Source: an uncultured Akkermansia sp. (GTDB taxonomy: Bacteria; Verrucomicrobiota; Verrucomicrobiia; Verrucomicrobiales; Akkermansiaceae). Taken from it: a stretch of 9,089 nucleotides of DNA. Position 1 is the stretch's first letter. Each line of letters starts with the position of its first letter. Positions 1-6,296 of the stretch are shown here, one piece after another. A model generated the notes under the pieces. It was given only the letters and a program-made list of their open reading frames with translations. It had not been told where the DNA came from and did not search any database. The position numbers were made by a program, and so were the translations under genes. The stretch covers positions 1-9,089 of the forward strand of contig CAJGCY010000105.1 in the NCBI GenBank assembly GCA_904501955.1, in the 5' to 3' direction.

Positions 1-7
1 GCGGGGT

Positions 8-28
8 GAACACTGCCACTCGGCAGTG
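8..28 (-). terminator. Possible terminator after the CoA-transferase gene
   Basis: A perfect 7-bp stem (CACTGCC at 11-17, GGCAGTG at 22-28) with a 4-nt loop begins 3 nt after the CoA-transferase stop codon. Transcribed on the minus strand, the hairpin is followed by TTCACCCC, so the U-tract is very short. The position fits a 3' end of the transcript, but it could be a 3'-stabilising hairpin rather than an efficient intrinsic terminator. Confidence 0.45.
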
Positions 29-31
29 GGC

Positions 32-1513
32 TCAGAGTTGTACGTTGCGCATGTCGCCGGTCTCTTGCAGCGCCAGGTGGAAGGCGTATGCCTTTGCCAG
101 ATTGTGCGGGGTGTGCCCCTTGGGGGTAAGCTCCACATACTTGCGCAGCAGGGGGCGGTAGTCCGGGTGGGCGCAGTTTTCAATGATAAGCTCAGCTCGC
201 TGGCGCGGGGATTTGCCTCGCAGATCCGCAATGCCTTGCTCCGTAATAAGCACGCGAACATCGTGTTCCGTATGGTCCACGTGCGATACCATGGGCACGA
301 TGGAGGAAATACAGCCACCCTTGGCTACGGAGGGACAGCTGAAGATGGTGATGGCTGCGGCGCGGGCAAAGTCGCCACTGCCGCCGATGCCGTTCATCAC
401 CTTGTTGCCCAAAATGTGCGTGGAGTTCACATTGCCGAAGATGTCCGCCTCAATTGCCGTATTCATGCAGATAAGCCCCAGCTGGCGCACGATGGCGGGG
501 TTGTTAGTCATCTCCGTGGGGCGCAGCAGTACCTTGTGCTTCCAGTAATCGAAGTCGCGGTATATCTCCTCCATGGTCGCATCCGACACAGACAGCGAGC
601 AGCCGGATGCAAAGGTGATTTTGCCTTGCTTAATCAGGCCGATAACCGCTTCCTGAATTACCTCGGTGTACATCTTTACCGGCGGAATGACGGTGGAGCG
701 CCCCAGTGCTGCCAGCACGGCATTTGCTACGTTACCCACACCACTCTGAATGGGTAAGAAGTTCTCCGGAATGCGCCCGACACGGTACTCATGCTCCAGA
801 AAACGGATGACATTCTCACCGATTTTGTCCGTCACGGCGTCACCGGGGCGGTAGGGGGGCAAGCCGTCCTTCAGGTTGGTCTGCACGATGCCGATAATCT
901 TCTCCGGGTCTACCTGTACGTAGGGCGTGCCGATTTTTTCTTCCGGGGCGACCAGAGGAATGGGGGTGCGGTTGGGCGGATCTTCCGGGATGAAAATATC
1001 ATGAATCTCCTTCAGGCAGGGCTTGTGATAGCTGTTGAGCTCCACAATGATGCGGTCCGCCAGCAGGCAGAAATCCGCGGACGAGCCTTGACTCATCGTG
1101 AAGGTAATCTTGCCGTCATCCGTTACCTCGCAAGCCTCTACAATGGCGGTCTTAACGCGGGGAATGATGCCGTAGCGCATATTTTGCGCAAAGAGGGAGA
1201 TATGCGGGTCTTGGTAGGAGAGCTCGGCGTTGTTAATCTGATTGCGCGTCAGCGGGCATGACATGTAAGGCATGCGTAAGGAGACGGCCTCCGCTGCAGC
1301 CAGCTCGCCGTCCACGGCGGCACTGTTGGAGGCGCCGCACATCACCTTCAGCTTGAACGGTCGCCCCGCAGCGTGCTCTGCCTTGGCTTTCTCCGCTATG
1401 GCTTTGGGTACCACTTTTACGGCACCCGCTTCCGTGAATCCGCTCACGCCGATGCACTCGCCGTCTTCAATGAAGGCTGCGGCCTCTTCCGGTGTTAAAA
1501 TCTTGTAACGCAT
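32..1513 (-). CDS. Acetyl-CoA hydrolase/transferase family protein (probable succinate/propionate/acetate CoA-transferase)
   Basis: This 493-aa cytoplasmic enzyme belongs to the acetyl-CoA hydrolase/class I CoA-transferase family (AarC, Cat1, ScpC type), and its length is typical. An N-terminal half begins ILTPEEAAAFI and has the GVSGFTEAG turn near residue 23. The segment QSGVGNVAN (about 257-265) is followed by YTEVIQ, whose E284 should be the glutamate that forms the glutamyl-CoA thioester. DIFGNVNSTH (357-366) and GIGGSGDFARAA (375-386) form the conserved C-terminal active-site loops. Family members move CoA between acetyl-, propionyl- or succinyl-CoA and free acids. In a fermenter that uses the succinate pathway this would recycle CoA during propionate or acetate release, but the exact substrates cannot be read from sequence. 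The gene has its own promoter and is separated from yidC by a terminator. The start ATG at 1513 has only a weak AAGAAG upstream. Confidence 0.93.
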   Translation of the reverse strand: MRYKILTPEEAAAFIEDGECIGVSGFTEAGAVKVVPKAIAEKAKAEHAAGRPFKLKVMCGASNSAAVDGELAAAEAVSLRMPYMSCPLTRNQINNAELSYQDPHISLFAQNMRYGIIPRVKTAIVEACEVTDDGKITFTMSQGSSADFCLLADRIIVELNSYHKPCLKEIHDIFIPEDPPNRTPIPLVAPEEKIGTPYVQVDPEKIIGIVQTNLKDGLPPYRPGDAVTDKIGENVIRFLEHEYRVGRIPENFLPIQSGVGNVANAVLAALGRSTVIPPVKMYTEVIQEAVIGLIKQGKITFASGCSLSVSDATMEEIYRDFDYWKHKVLLRPTEMTNNPAIVRQLGLICMNTAIEADIFGNVNSTHILGNKVMNGIGGSGDFARAAAITIFSCPSVAKGGCISSIVPMVSHVDHTEHDVRVLITEQGIADLRGKSPRQRAELIIENCAHPDYRPLLRKYVELTPKGHTPHNLAKAYAFHLALQETGDMRNVQL

Positions 1514-1527
1514 ATCTTCTTGGCTGT

Positions 1528-1556
1528 ATATTAGCTAAAAGTTAGAGTTAGGTCAA
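1528..1556 (-). promoter_or_regulatory. Sigma-70-type promoter of the CoA-transferase gene
   Basis: Reading the minus strand, TTGACC (1556-1551) and TAATAT (1533-1528) are separated by exactly 17 bp. The -35 matches consensus at 5 of 6 positions and the -10 at 4 of 6. The end of the -10 box lies 14 nt from the start codon, so the expected transcript leader is only about 7 nt. The site lies just downstream of the yidC terminator, as expected for an independent transcription unit. Confidence 0.65.
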
Positions 1557-1610
1557 GCAATTTCCGAAATTTAGCAATCCAGCGTGTGTAAAAAGAGTAG
1601 AAAACACAGA

Positions 1611-1644
1611 TAAAAAGCGCGTCCCCGGAGCTTGGGGACGCGCT
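1611..1644 (-). terminator. Intrinsic terminator of the rpmH-rnpA-yidD-yidC operon
   Basis: A perfect 11-bp GC-rich stem (AGCGCGTCCCC at 1616-1626, GGGGACGCGCT at 1634-1644) has a 7-nt loop. On the minus strand it is followed directly by TTTTTA. It sits 25 nt after the yidC stop codon and before the promoter of the next gene. This is a textbook Rho-independent terminator acting on minus-strand transcripts; the plus-strand side has no U-tract. Confidence 0.92.
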
Positions 1645-1669
1645 GAAAGATGGGATGAGAAGTTATGGT

Positions 1670-3631
1670 TTACTTCTTCTTTTTAGTGACATTGCGCATG
1701 CCACCGTTACGCTTCTGCTCCTCCAGAGCGCGCTGCTGTTCCTCAGCCATGCGCTGAATGCGGGCAAAGAAGCCCTCCTTCTTCTTACCGCCCTTGGCAT
1801 CCTGCTTAGCCTCCTCCAGCGTGGGCTGGGGCAGGCGGCGGATGATGAGCGTCTGAATGATGGAGATGATGTTCGTGGTGGTCCAGTACAGAGCCAAGGC
1901 GCTGGGGTAAGTGTAACAGAAGAGGAAGAACAGCACGGGCATGAACTTCATAATCTTCTGCTGCATGGGGTCACCGGCGGAGGGGCTCATGCGCATCATG
2001 ACAATCATGGAGATAGCCATGACGAAGGGAAGCACGTTAATCGGCAAGCCGAAGAGGTAGCACACGGTGTCCGGCTGGGAGAGGTCCGTCACCCAGAACA
2101 GGAACTCTGCGCCGCGCAGCTCGGCTGCGGTCTGCAGCACGTAGAAGAAGGCGAAGAAGATGGGAATCTGCAGCAGCATGGGCAAGCAGCCACCCATGGG
2201 GGAGATGCCGTACTTCTTGTACAGCCCCATCATCTCCATGGCAGCCTGCTGCTGGTTGTCGCCGCAGCGCTCCTTAATCTCCTTAATCATGGGCTGCAGC
2301 AGGCTCATGCGCTTCATGCTCATGTAGCTCTTGCGGTACAGCGGCCAAATCAGCAGACGAATCACGAAGGTCATGGCCACGATAGCCCAACCCCAGTTGC
2401 CGAATAGGTCATGGAAGATGTTGATAATCCAGTTCATCGGGTAGCTGATGAGGTACAGCCAACCGTAGTCCATGATGTCGTCAATCATGTTGAACTCCTC
2501 CGTCATGCCCGCAAGCATCAGGTTGTACTTGGGACCCGTGAAGGTCTCGTAGCTGAAGCTCTGCGTTGTGCCGGGGGCAATGTTGGATGCGGGCATGCCG
2601 AAGCCGAGCACCAAGCCCTGCTGCTCATTCTCCGCACCGGGTACCTTGTAATCGGCCGGGGCTGCGTAAATGGCGTCTGCCGTGGCGGTACCGCTACCCT
2701 TGGCGGGCTGGATGACGGTGGCGTAGTACTGGTTCATCAGACCTGCCCACTCCAGCTTCTCAAACTCCGTGTTGTAAATGCGCTTCTTTTTGGAGCCGAA
2801 CCAGGGGTCAAAGGAGCCCGGGCTCTCGTTCTCGAAGTCGCCGTTGTCGAAGGTGAGGTAATAGGTGTAGGCGGGACCCTCATTGTCATTCACCGGGCAA
2901 ATGCCACCGGCATAAATGCCCCAGTTGCTCAGGGCAAGGTTGGCGGTGGAGGGGTTGGTTACGGAGATGTCGATGCGCAGGGCGTATGCATTACCCTCCA
3001 GCGTTTCGTCGCCTTTTTGCAGGGGGACAAGTGTGAACTTCTTGGTAACCGTGAAGGTAACGCCGTTATAGCTTACCGTTTTAGATTGAATCGTTACGGA
3101 CTCTTCAGTCTCATCCACCTTGGTGTATACAGAGTTATCGTACACGGGCTCATTGTCATCGCTCAGGTTGAACATGAGCGTGCCGAGGCCATAGGTGCCG
3201 GTGGCGCCTGTGGGCGTCGTGCCGTTAATCTTTACATTGCCCAGCTCAGGCTTGGTGCTGTTCACTGCTTGATTGAGCATCTCTACATACTGCACGCCAC
3301 CACCGATGTTCTGAATGCTGAACGTGGCAACTGCCTGACCGGTAGAGGATTTGGAGGTAAGGGCGCGCAGGGTCTGCAAGGCGGGGGCGGGAGCTGCTTG
3401 CGGAGCTGTGGGGGCTGCTGCAGTGGTTTCCGCCGGCTGAGCTCCGTCTGCTGCGGGAGTGGTTGCTCCGTCAGTGGCGGGGGCAGTTGCCGTGCCTTGA
3501 GGGTTGGGGGTGGCTGTCTGGGTAGCAGTGGGGTTGGGCTGCTCTGCCGGTGCCTCTTGTGAGGACCACCACCAGTTCAGACCCAGCAATGCTACGCATG
3601 AGCTTACAACAATTACTGATGTCTTATCCAT
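1670..3631 (-). CDS. yidC: Membrane protein insertase YidC
   Basis: YidC/Oxa1/Alb3 insertase of the inner membrane, 653 aa. It inserts and folds membrane proteins alone or with SecYEG. The N-terminal segment (about 5-22, VIVVSSCVALLGL) is the first membrane helix of the Gram-negative form. It is followed by an Ala/Pro/Thr-rich linker (about 27-85) and a periplasmic beta-rich domain (about 90-370). The conserved C-terminal core starts near residue 395. TFVIRLLIWPLYRKSYMSM carries R425, the positively charged residue of the hydrophilic groove (E. coli R366). LLQPMIKEIKERCGD (444-458) forms the cytoplasmic hairpin, and GGCLPMLLQIPIFFAFFYVL and DPMQQKIMKFMPVLF complete the helices. The tail (about 603-653) is highly charged and ends in lysines, as in forms that contact ribosomes. 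The gene lies 20 bp after yidD and ends at a strong terminator. No Shine-Dalgarno is visible. The low-complexity linker is longer than in E. coli. Confidence 0.97.
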   Translation of the reverse strand: MDKTSVIVVSSCVALLGLNWWWSSQEAPAEQPNPTATQTATPNPQGTATAPATDGATTPAADGAQPAETTAAAPTAPQAAPAPALQTLRALTSKSSTGQAVATFSIQNIGGGVQYVEMLNQAVNSTKPELGNVKINGTTPTGATGTYGLGTLMFNLSDDNEPVYDNSVYTKVDETEESVTIQSKTVSYNGVTFTVTKKFTLVPLQKGDETLEGNAYALRIDISVTNPSTANLALSNWGIYAGGICPVNDNEGPAYTYYLTFDNGDFENESPGSFDPWFGSKKKRIYNTEFEKLEWAGLMNQYYATVIQPAKGSGTATADAIYAAPADYKVPGAENEQQGLVLGFGMPASNIAPGTTQSFSYETFTGPKYNLMLAGMTEEFNMIDDIMDYGWLYLISYPMNWIINIFHDLFGNWGWAIVAMTFVIRLLIWPLYRKSYMSMKRMSLLQPMIKEIKERCGDNQQQAAMEMMGLYKKYGISPMGGCLPMLLQIPIFFAFFYVLQTAAELRGAEFLFWVTDLSQPDTVCYLFGLPINVLPFVMAISMIVMMRMSPSAGDPMQQKIMKFMPVLFFLFCYTYPSALALYWTTTNIISIIQTLIIRRLPQPTLEEAKQDAKGGKKKEGFFARIQRMAEEQQRALEEQKRNGGMRNVTKKKK

Positions 3632-3651
3632 AAAATTGAAGTGGGCAGGGG

Positions 3652-3906
3652 TTAGTGTTGGTGTTTGTGCTTGTTTGGCGGCACAGGGTCATGCCCATGC
3701 CCGCCGAAAGGGTTGCAGCGCAAGATGCGCCATATTCCCATGCAGGCGCCTTTAAGCGCTCCGTGCTCCTCTACCGCCTGTATGAAATAGGTGGAGCAAC
3801 TGGGGGTAAATCTGCACCCGGAGTTAGGGCCGCATAATGCATGAAGCGGTTTGCTGATAAACCGCTTGTAAAATAAAACAGGTAGTATGACGAGCTTCTT
3901 CAGCAT
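3652..3906 (-). CDS. yidD: Membrane protein insertion efficiency factor YidD
   Basis: An 84-aa member of the YidD family (UPF0161), a small inner-membrane-associated protein that assists YidC-dependent insertion. The family signature is complete: MLKKLVILPVLFYKRFISK at the N terminus with amphipathic character, then CRFTPSCSTYFIQAV (31-45), HGALKG, RILRCNPF (60-67) and GGHGHDPVP (68-76). The cysteines at 25, 31, 37 and 64 match the usual pattern. The frame stays open upstream to 4014, but homologues start at this MLKK, so ATG 3906 is chosen. That start overlaps the last 7 nt of rnpA (ATGCTGA), which suggests translational coupling. The histidine-rich tail (KHKHQH) is not conserved in the family as I know it. 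Confidence 0.93.
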   Translation of the reverse strand: MLKKLVILPVLFYKRFISKPLHALCGPNSGCRFTPSCSTYFIQAVEEHGALKGACMGIWRILRCNPFGGHGHDPVPPNKHKHQH

Positions 3907-4262
3907 GCCGACGGCAAGGGGGTGTTCCGCTTCCTGAGCAGTTTCAGAAAGTCCTTTTCTAAGCCGGTATAATCCGTCATGGCGGCGCGATTGCGCACCA
4001 CAATGACCACACAAAGCCCTGTGCTCAACGGTTCGCCGTGGGCTCGCAATATCTCACGCACGCGGCGGCGCAGTGTGTTGCGCAACACGGCGTGGCCGAT
4101 GCGCTTGGTGGTGATAATGCCGAAGCGTGAGGGCTTATCCTCGCCCTCCGGCAGAGTGGCTGTGCTCAGAATAAGGAAACGTCCTGCTTCAGATTTGCCC
4201 TTGCTTCGCACCATTGCGAACTCTGAGGCTCGCTTCATGGTTTGGCTACGCTTGAGCTGCAT
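3900..4262 (-). CDS. rnpA: Ribonuclease P protein component
   Basis: The 120-aa protein subunit of RNase P, which binds the catalytic RNA and the 5' leader of precursor tRNA during tRNA maturation. The fold markers are in order: a basic start with MKRASEF (9-15), where F15 lines the leader-binding cleft; RFGIITTKRIGHAVLRN (46-62); and RRRVREILR (65-73), the long basic helix of the RNR signature. The second arginine of the usual RNR is a threonine here (RNT), a mild deviation. The gene lies 78 nt after rpmH and overlaps yidD by 7 nt, which is the standard order for this operon. ATG 4262 gives the usual short extension before the KR..EF motif; ATG 4238 is an alternative start. Confidence 0.95.
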   Translation of the reverse strand: MQLKRSQTMKRASEFAMVRSKGKSEAGRFLILSTATLPEGEDKPSRFGIITTKRIGHAVLRNTLRRRVREILRAHGEPLSTGLCVVIVVRNRAAMTDYTGLEKDFLKLLRKRNTPLPSAC

Positions 4263-4340
4263 CTTACAACAGGACGTTGCGTACTCCCGGGTGTTGCCTT
4301 TCTTCGGTTTTACGCGCAGAAAGGCAGAACCCGCTGTAAA

Positions 4341-4526
4341 TTAAACACCGTGCTGAACAGTGTGGCGCTTGTAGTGAATCTCCACACCCTTGGGCAGAAG
4401 ACGCTTGCGACCCTTGGCGCGACGTCGGGCGAGGATAGCACGACCGTTCTTGGAAGCCATGCGGGCACGGAAACCGAACTGGCGCTTGCGGCAGCGCTTA
4501 GAAGGCTGGTATGTTCTCTTGCTCAT
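4341..4526 (-). CDS. rpmH: Large ribosomal subunit protein bL34
   Basis: Ribosomal protein L34, a very basic small protein of the 50S subunit. KRTYQPSKRCRKRQFGFRAR (3-22) and MASKNGRAILARRRAKGRKR (23-42) match the family core almost position for position. L34 is usually 44-46 aa; this protein has 61 aa because of a C-terminal extension of about 15 residues (PKGVEIHYKRHTVQHGV), which remains basic. It is the first gene of the rpmH-rnpA-yidD-yidC unit, with a promoter about 60 nt upstream. A short GNRA-capped hairpin lies in the predicted leader. No Shine-Dalgarno is evident. Confidence 0.95.
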   Translation of the reverse strand: MSKRTYQPSKRCRKRQFGFRARMASKNGRAILARRRAKGRKRLLPKGVEIHYKRHTVQHGV

Positions 4527-4564
4527 AATCTTGTTTTTATGTTTGCGTTAAAAGTTTCTCTGTT

Positions 4565-4576
4565 CCGCTTTCGCGG
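4565..4576 (-). promoter_or_regulatory. GAAA-tetraloop hairpin in the rpmH leader
   Basis: On the minus strand the leader contains CCGCGAAAGCGG, a 4-bp GC stem closed by a GAAA tetraloop. It starts 6 nt after the predicted transcription start and lies about 38 nt before the rpmH start codon. It may stabilise the 5' end of the operon mRNA. No regulatory function can be shown from sequence alone. Confidence 0.4.
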
Positions 4577-4588
4577 TCGGGGCGAGAT

Positions 4589-4616
4589 ATGATACTCGAA
4601 TTTCAGCACATGTCAA
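4589..4616 (-). promoter_or_regulatory. Promoter of the rpmH-rnpA-yidD-yidC operon
   Basis: Minus strand: TTGACA (4616-4611) is a perfect -35, followed after 16 bp by TATCAT (4594-4589), which matches the -10 at 5 of 6 positions. The predicted start near 4582 gives a leader of about 55 nt before rpmH. A strong promoter here fits the demand for L34 and RNase P. Confidence 0.75.
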
Positions 4617-4628
4617 GCACCGTTTCTA

Positions 4629-4655
4629 GTTTTTTGCTATTTTCTTGCAAAAAAC
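4629..4655 (-). terminator. AT-rich hairpin after lpxC-fabZ, possible terminator
   Basis: A perfect 9-bp inverted repeat (GTTTTTTGC at 4629-4637, GCAAAAAAC at 4647-4655) with a 9-nt loop begins 8 nt after the lpxC-fabZ stop codon and lies before the rpmH promoter. The stem is AT-rich, and the U-run is inside the stem rather than after it. Termination may therefore be partial, allowing some read-through into rpmH. Confidence 0.45.
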
Positions 4656-4663
4656 CTCCATTA

Positions 4664-5980
4664 TCAGGCATCTGCTACCATGAATTTGAGCTCTGCCTCG
4701 CACGTTACCTCACCGTTTACCAAGCAGCGAGCGTTTGCCACACCGATGGCGCCACGCAGTTTCGTCAGCTCGGTTTCGATGATGAGCACATCACCCGGTA
4801 CCACAGGCTTGCGCCATTTTACCTTGTCGCAGCTCATGAAGTAGCCAATCTTGCCCTGGTTCTCGGGCATGCGCAGCATCAGGATGGAACCCACCTGTGC
4901 CATGGCCTCCAGCTGCAGTACGCCGGGCATCACCGGCTTGCCGGGGAAGTGGCCTTGGAAGAACAGCTCGTTCATGGTCAGGTTCTTCTGGCCGATGCAC
5001 TTGTTGTCGCCCTCGAAACCGAGGATGCGGTCTACCAGCATGAAGGGATAGCGGTGAGGCAGCAGCTTGAGCACCTCAGAGGTGTCCAGCACCGTGTCGC
5101 CGGAGGGGAAGATGAAGGGCTTGGGCTTCATGGCCTCCATGCTCTCGTACTTCTTCTGCAGCGTAGCAGCCATCTGCGTGTTGATGCCGTGACCCGGCAT
5201 GACGGCGATGACGTGGCCCATGATGCGGCGACCGTTAAGGATGAGGTCGCCAATCATGTCCATGGCCTTGTGGCGGGCGCACTCGTTGTGGAAGCGCAGG
5301 CCACCGGCGCAGATGTACTGGTCACCCTTAATCACGATGGCGTTGTCAAGCGTGCCACCCTGAATCAAGCCCTTGTCCAGCAGCGGCTGTACGTCCTCAT
5401 AGAAGCAGAAGGTGCGCGCCGTGGAAAGCTCTTTCTCGTAGGTCTCCGGGTTCACCTCGGTGGAGAAGTACTGCGTCACGCGCCCCTCCGGGCCTACAGC
5501 TGTCACGGACAAGCGGAACTTCTTGTCCGGCATGATGATGATGCGGCTGCCGTTCTTGTTCTCAACCTGAATCGGTTCGCGGATTTCCCACACGGTGCAG
5601 GGGGCATCCTGCTCTTCGATGCCGGCATTTTTGATAAGGTTGACGTAGGGGGAGGCGGAGCCGTCGCCGATGGGCGGCTCGTTGGAGTCCATCTCGATGA
5701 TGGCGTTGTCTACCCCCATGCCGGTCAGGGCGGAGAGAATGTGCTCCACTGTGTGCACCTTGACGGAGCCTACGGCAAGCGTTGTGGCGCGTTCTACGGT
5801 CTGCACAAGCGCAGCGGACGCATCGATGAACGGCTTGTCCGGCAAATCGATTCGACGAAACTTCAGGCCGGTGTTTACCTCCGCCGGCTTGATGGTAAGT
5901 CTTACGGGCTTCCCGGTGTGAAGGGACGTGCCTTCGATTGAGGCACACTTGCTGAGTGTTCGCTGCATCTGTATAGCCAT
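4664..5980 (-). CDS. lpxC/fabZ: Bifunctional UDP-3-O-acyl-GlcNAc deacetylase / 3-hydroxyacyl-ACP dehydratase (LpxC-FabZ fusion)
   Basis: A 438-aa cytoplasmic fusion. The LpxC part (about 1-290) performs the committed zinc-dependent step of lipid A synthesis. Counting from the chosen start, HTVEHILSAL gives E79 and H80, RHKAMD gives H237 and D241, and PGHG gives H264. These match the zinc ligands and catalytic residues of E. coli LpxC (H79, H238, D242, H265). The FabZ part (about 300-438) dehydrates 3-hydroxyacyl-ACP: LLPHRYPFMLVDR, then GHFPGKPVMPGV with H344, and E358 in QLEAMAQ, the catalytic pair 14 residues apart. Both enzymes draw on 3-hydroxyacyl-ACP, so fusion ties lipid A to fatty acid output. 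The ATG at 5980 fits homologues that start just before QRTL. The frame is open to a TTG at 6055, and an ATG at 6034 has GGAG upstream, but that extension is AT-rich and lies upstream of the predicted transcription start. Confidence 0.95.
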   Translation of the reverse strand: MAIQMQRTLSKCASIEGTSLHTGKPVRLTIKPAEVNTGLKFRRIDLPDKPFIDASAALVQTVERATTLAVGSVKVHTVEHILSALTGMGVDNAIIEMDSNEPPIGDGSASPYVNLIKNAGIEEQDAPCTVWEIREPIQVENKNGSRIIIMPDKKFRLSVTAVGPEGRVTQYFSTEVNPETYEKELSTARTFCFYEDVQPLLDKGLIQGGTLDNAIVIKGDQYICAGGLRFHNECARHKAMDMIGDLILNGRRIMGHVIAVMPGHGINTQMAATLQKKYESMEAMKPKPFIFPSGDTVLDTSEVLKLLPHRYPFMLVDRILGFEGDNKCIGQKNLTMNELFFQGHFPGKPVMPGVLQLEAMAQVGSILMLRMPENQGKIGYFMSCDKVKWRKPVVPGDVLIIETELTKLRGAIGVANARCLVNGEVTCEAELKFMVADA

Positions 5981-6225
5981 AGTACAGCTGTATTCTACAC
6001 CATACTCTAGCCTTTGTGAAGCTAAAAATTTCATTTTTTGCTCCAATTTTTGCAAAAAATGCTTATTTTTCAGTTATTTGGCCGGTGTTTTTCTATGTCG
6101 TGCTTTTGTTGAGGAACTCTTTTTGCCTATTATTCCGCTGTAAATAATTTGAAAGGTGATACAAGTTCTGTGCCTATTTATTGTGATAAATAAAGGTTGT
6201 TTTGTTCAAAATACAACGATTTGCG
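5981..6225. other. AT-rich intergenic region before lpxC-fabZ
   Basis: No gene is supported here. The stretch is clearly richer in A and T than the flanking genes. It holds the lpxC-fabZ promoter (5992-6020), a 12-bp self-complementary TTTTTGCAAAAA (6047-6058), and a perfect 7-bp inverted repeat TATTTAT/ATAAATA with loop TGTG (6175-6192). The last could form a weak hairpin or a binding site. No tRNA or other RNA gene is evident. Confidence 0.6.
5992..6020 (-). promoter_or_regulatory. Probable promoter of lpxC-fabZ
   Basis: Minus strand: TTCACA (6020-6015) and TAGAAT (5997-5992), each 5 of 6 to consensus, are separated by 17 bp. Only 11 nt lie between the -10 and ATG 5980, predicting a leader of about 5 nt. 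If real, it rules out the upstream start codons at 6034 and 6055; ATG 5968 remains a possible alternative with a leader of about 17 nt. Confidence 0.55.
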
Positions 6226-6290
6226 TTCCGAAATTCGGGAGTGCGATTCCCGATTTTCGGGAATGCTACTCCCGAATTTTGGGAAAATAG
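6226..6290. repeat. Triple-palindrome repeat, copy 1 (3' of the ATPase gene)
   Basis: Positions 6228-6290 are identical over 63 bp to 7573-7635 in the same orientation. The copy contains three 15-bp palindromic units at 6226-6240, 6248-6262 and 6270-6284, each a variant of TCCCGAAATTCGGGA, at a strict 22-bp pitch. It begins 6 nt after the ATPase stop codon. The first unit is slightly degraded (TTCCG instead of TCCCG). The whole forms an imperfect palindrome of 29-bp arms centred in unit 2. It has no clear U-tract, so it is not a convincing standard terminator. Confidence 0.93.
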
Positions 6291-6296
6291 GTAACA

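Noticed and set aside
1559..1572. TTCCGAAATT just upstream of the CoA-transferase -35 box, resembling one half of the triple-palindrome unit
   Set aside because: Only half of the unit matches; the complementary half is missing and it occurs once, so chance in an AT-rich stretch is likely.
3618..3626. TTATCCATA near the yidC start as a DnaA box of an origin
   Set aside because: It differs from the consensus, is single, and overlaps the yidC coding start; no cluster or dnaA gene supports an origin.
3652..4014. A 120-residue reading of yidD beginning at 4014
   Set aside because: The first 36 residues lie inside rnpA in another frame and match nothing in YidD; the family start MLKK is at 3906.
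4589..5941. A long open frame on the plus strand (450 codons) opposite lpxC-fabZ, and a similar one at 2411-3562 opposite yidC
   Set aside because: Both are antisense to well-identified genes. Their translations are rich in His, Gly and Val with no recognisable domain, as expected from the complement of GC-rich codons.
5981..6055. N-terminal extension of LpxC from TTG 6055 or ATG 6034 (the latter with GGAG upstream)
   Set aside because: The extension is AT-rich, matches no LpxC start, and lies upstream of the predicted transcription start; not fully excluded.
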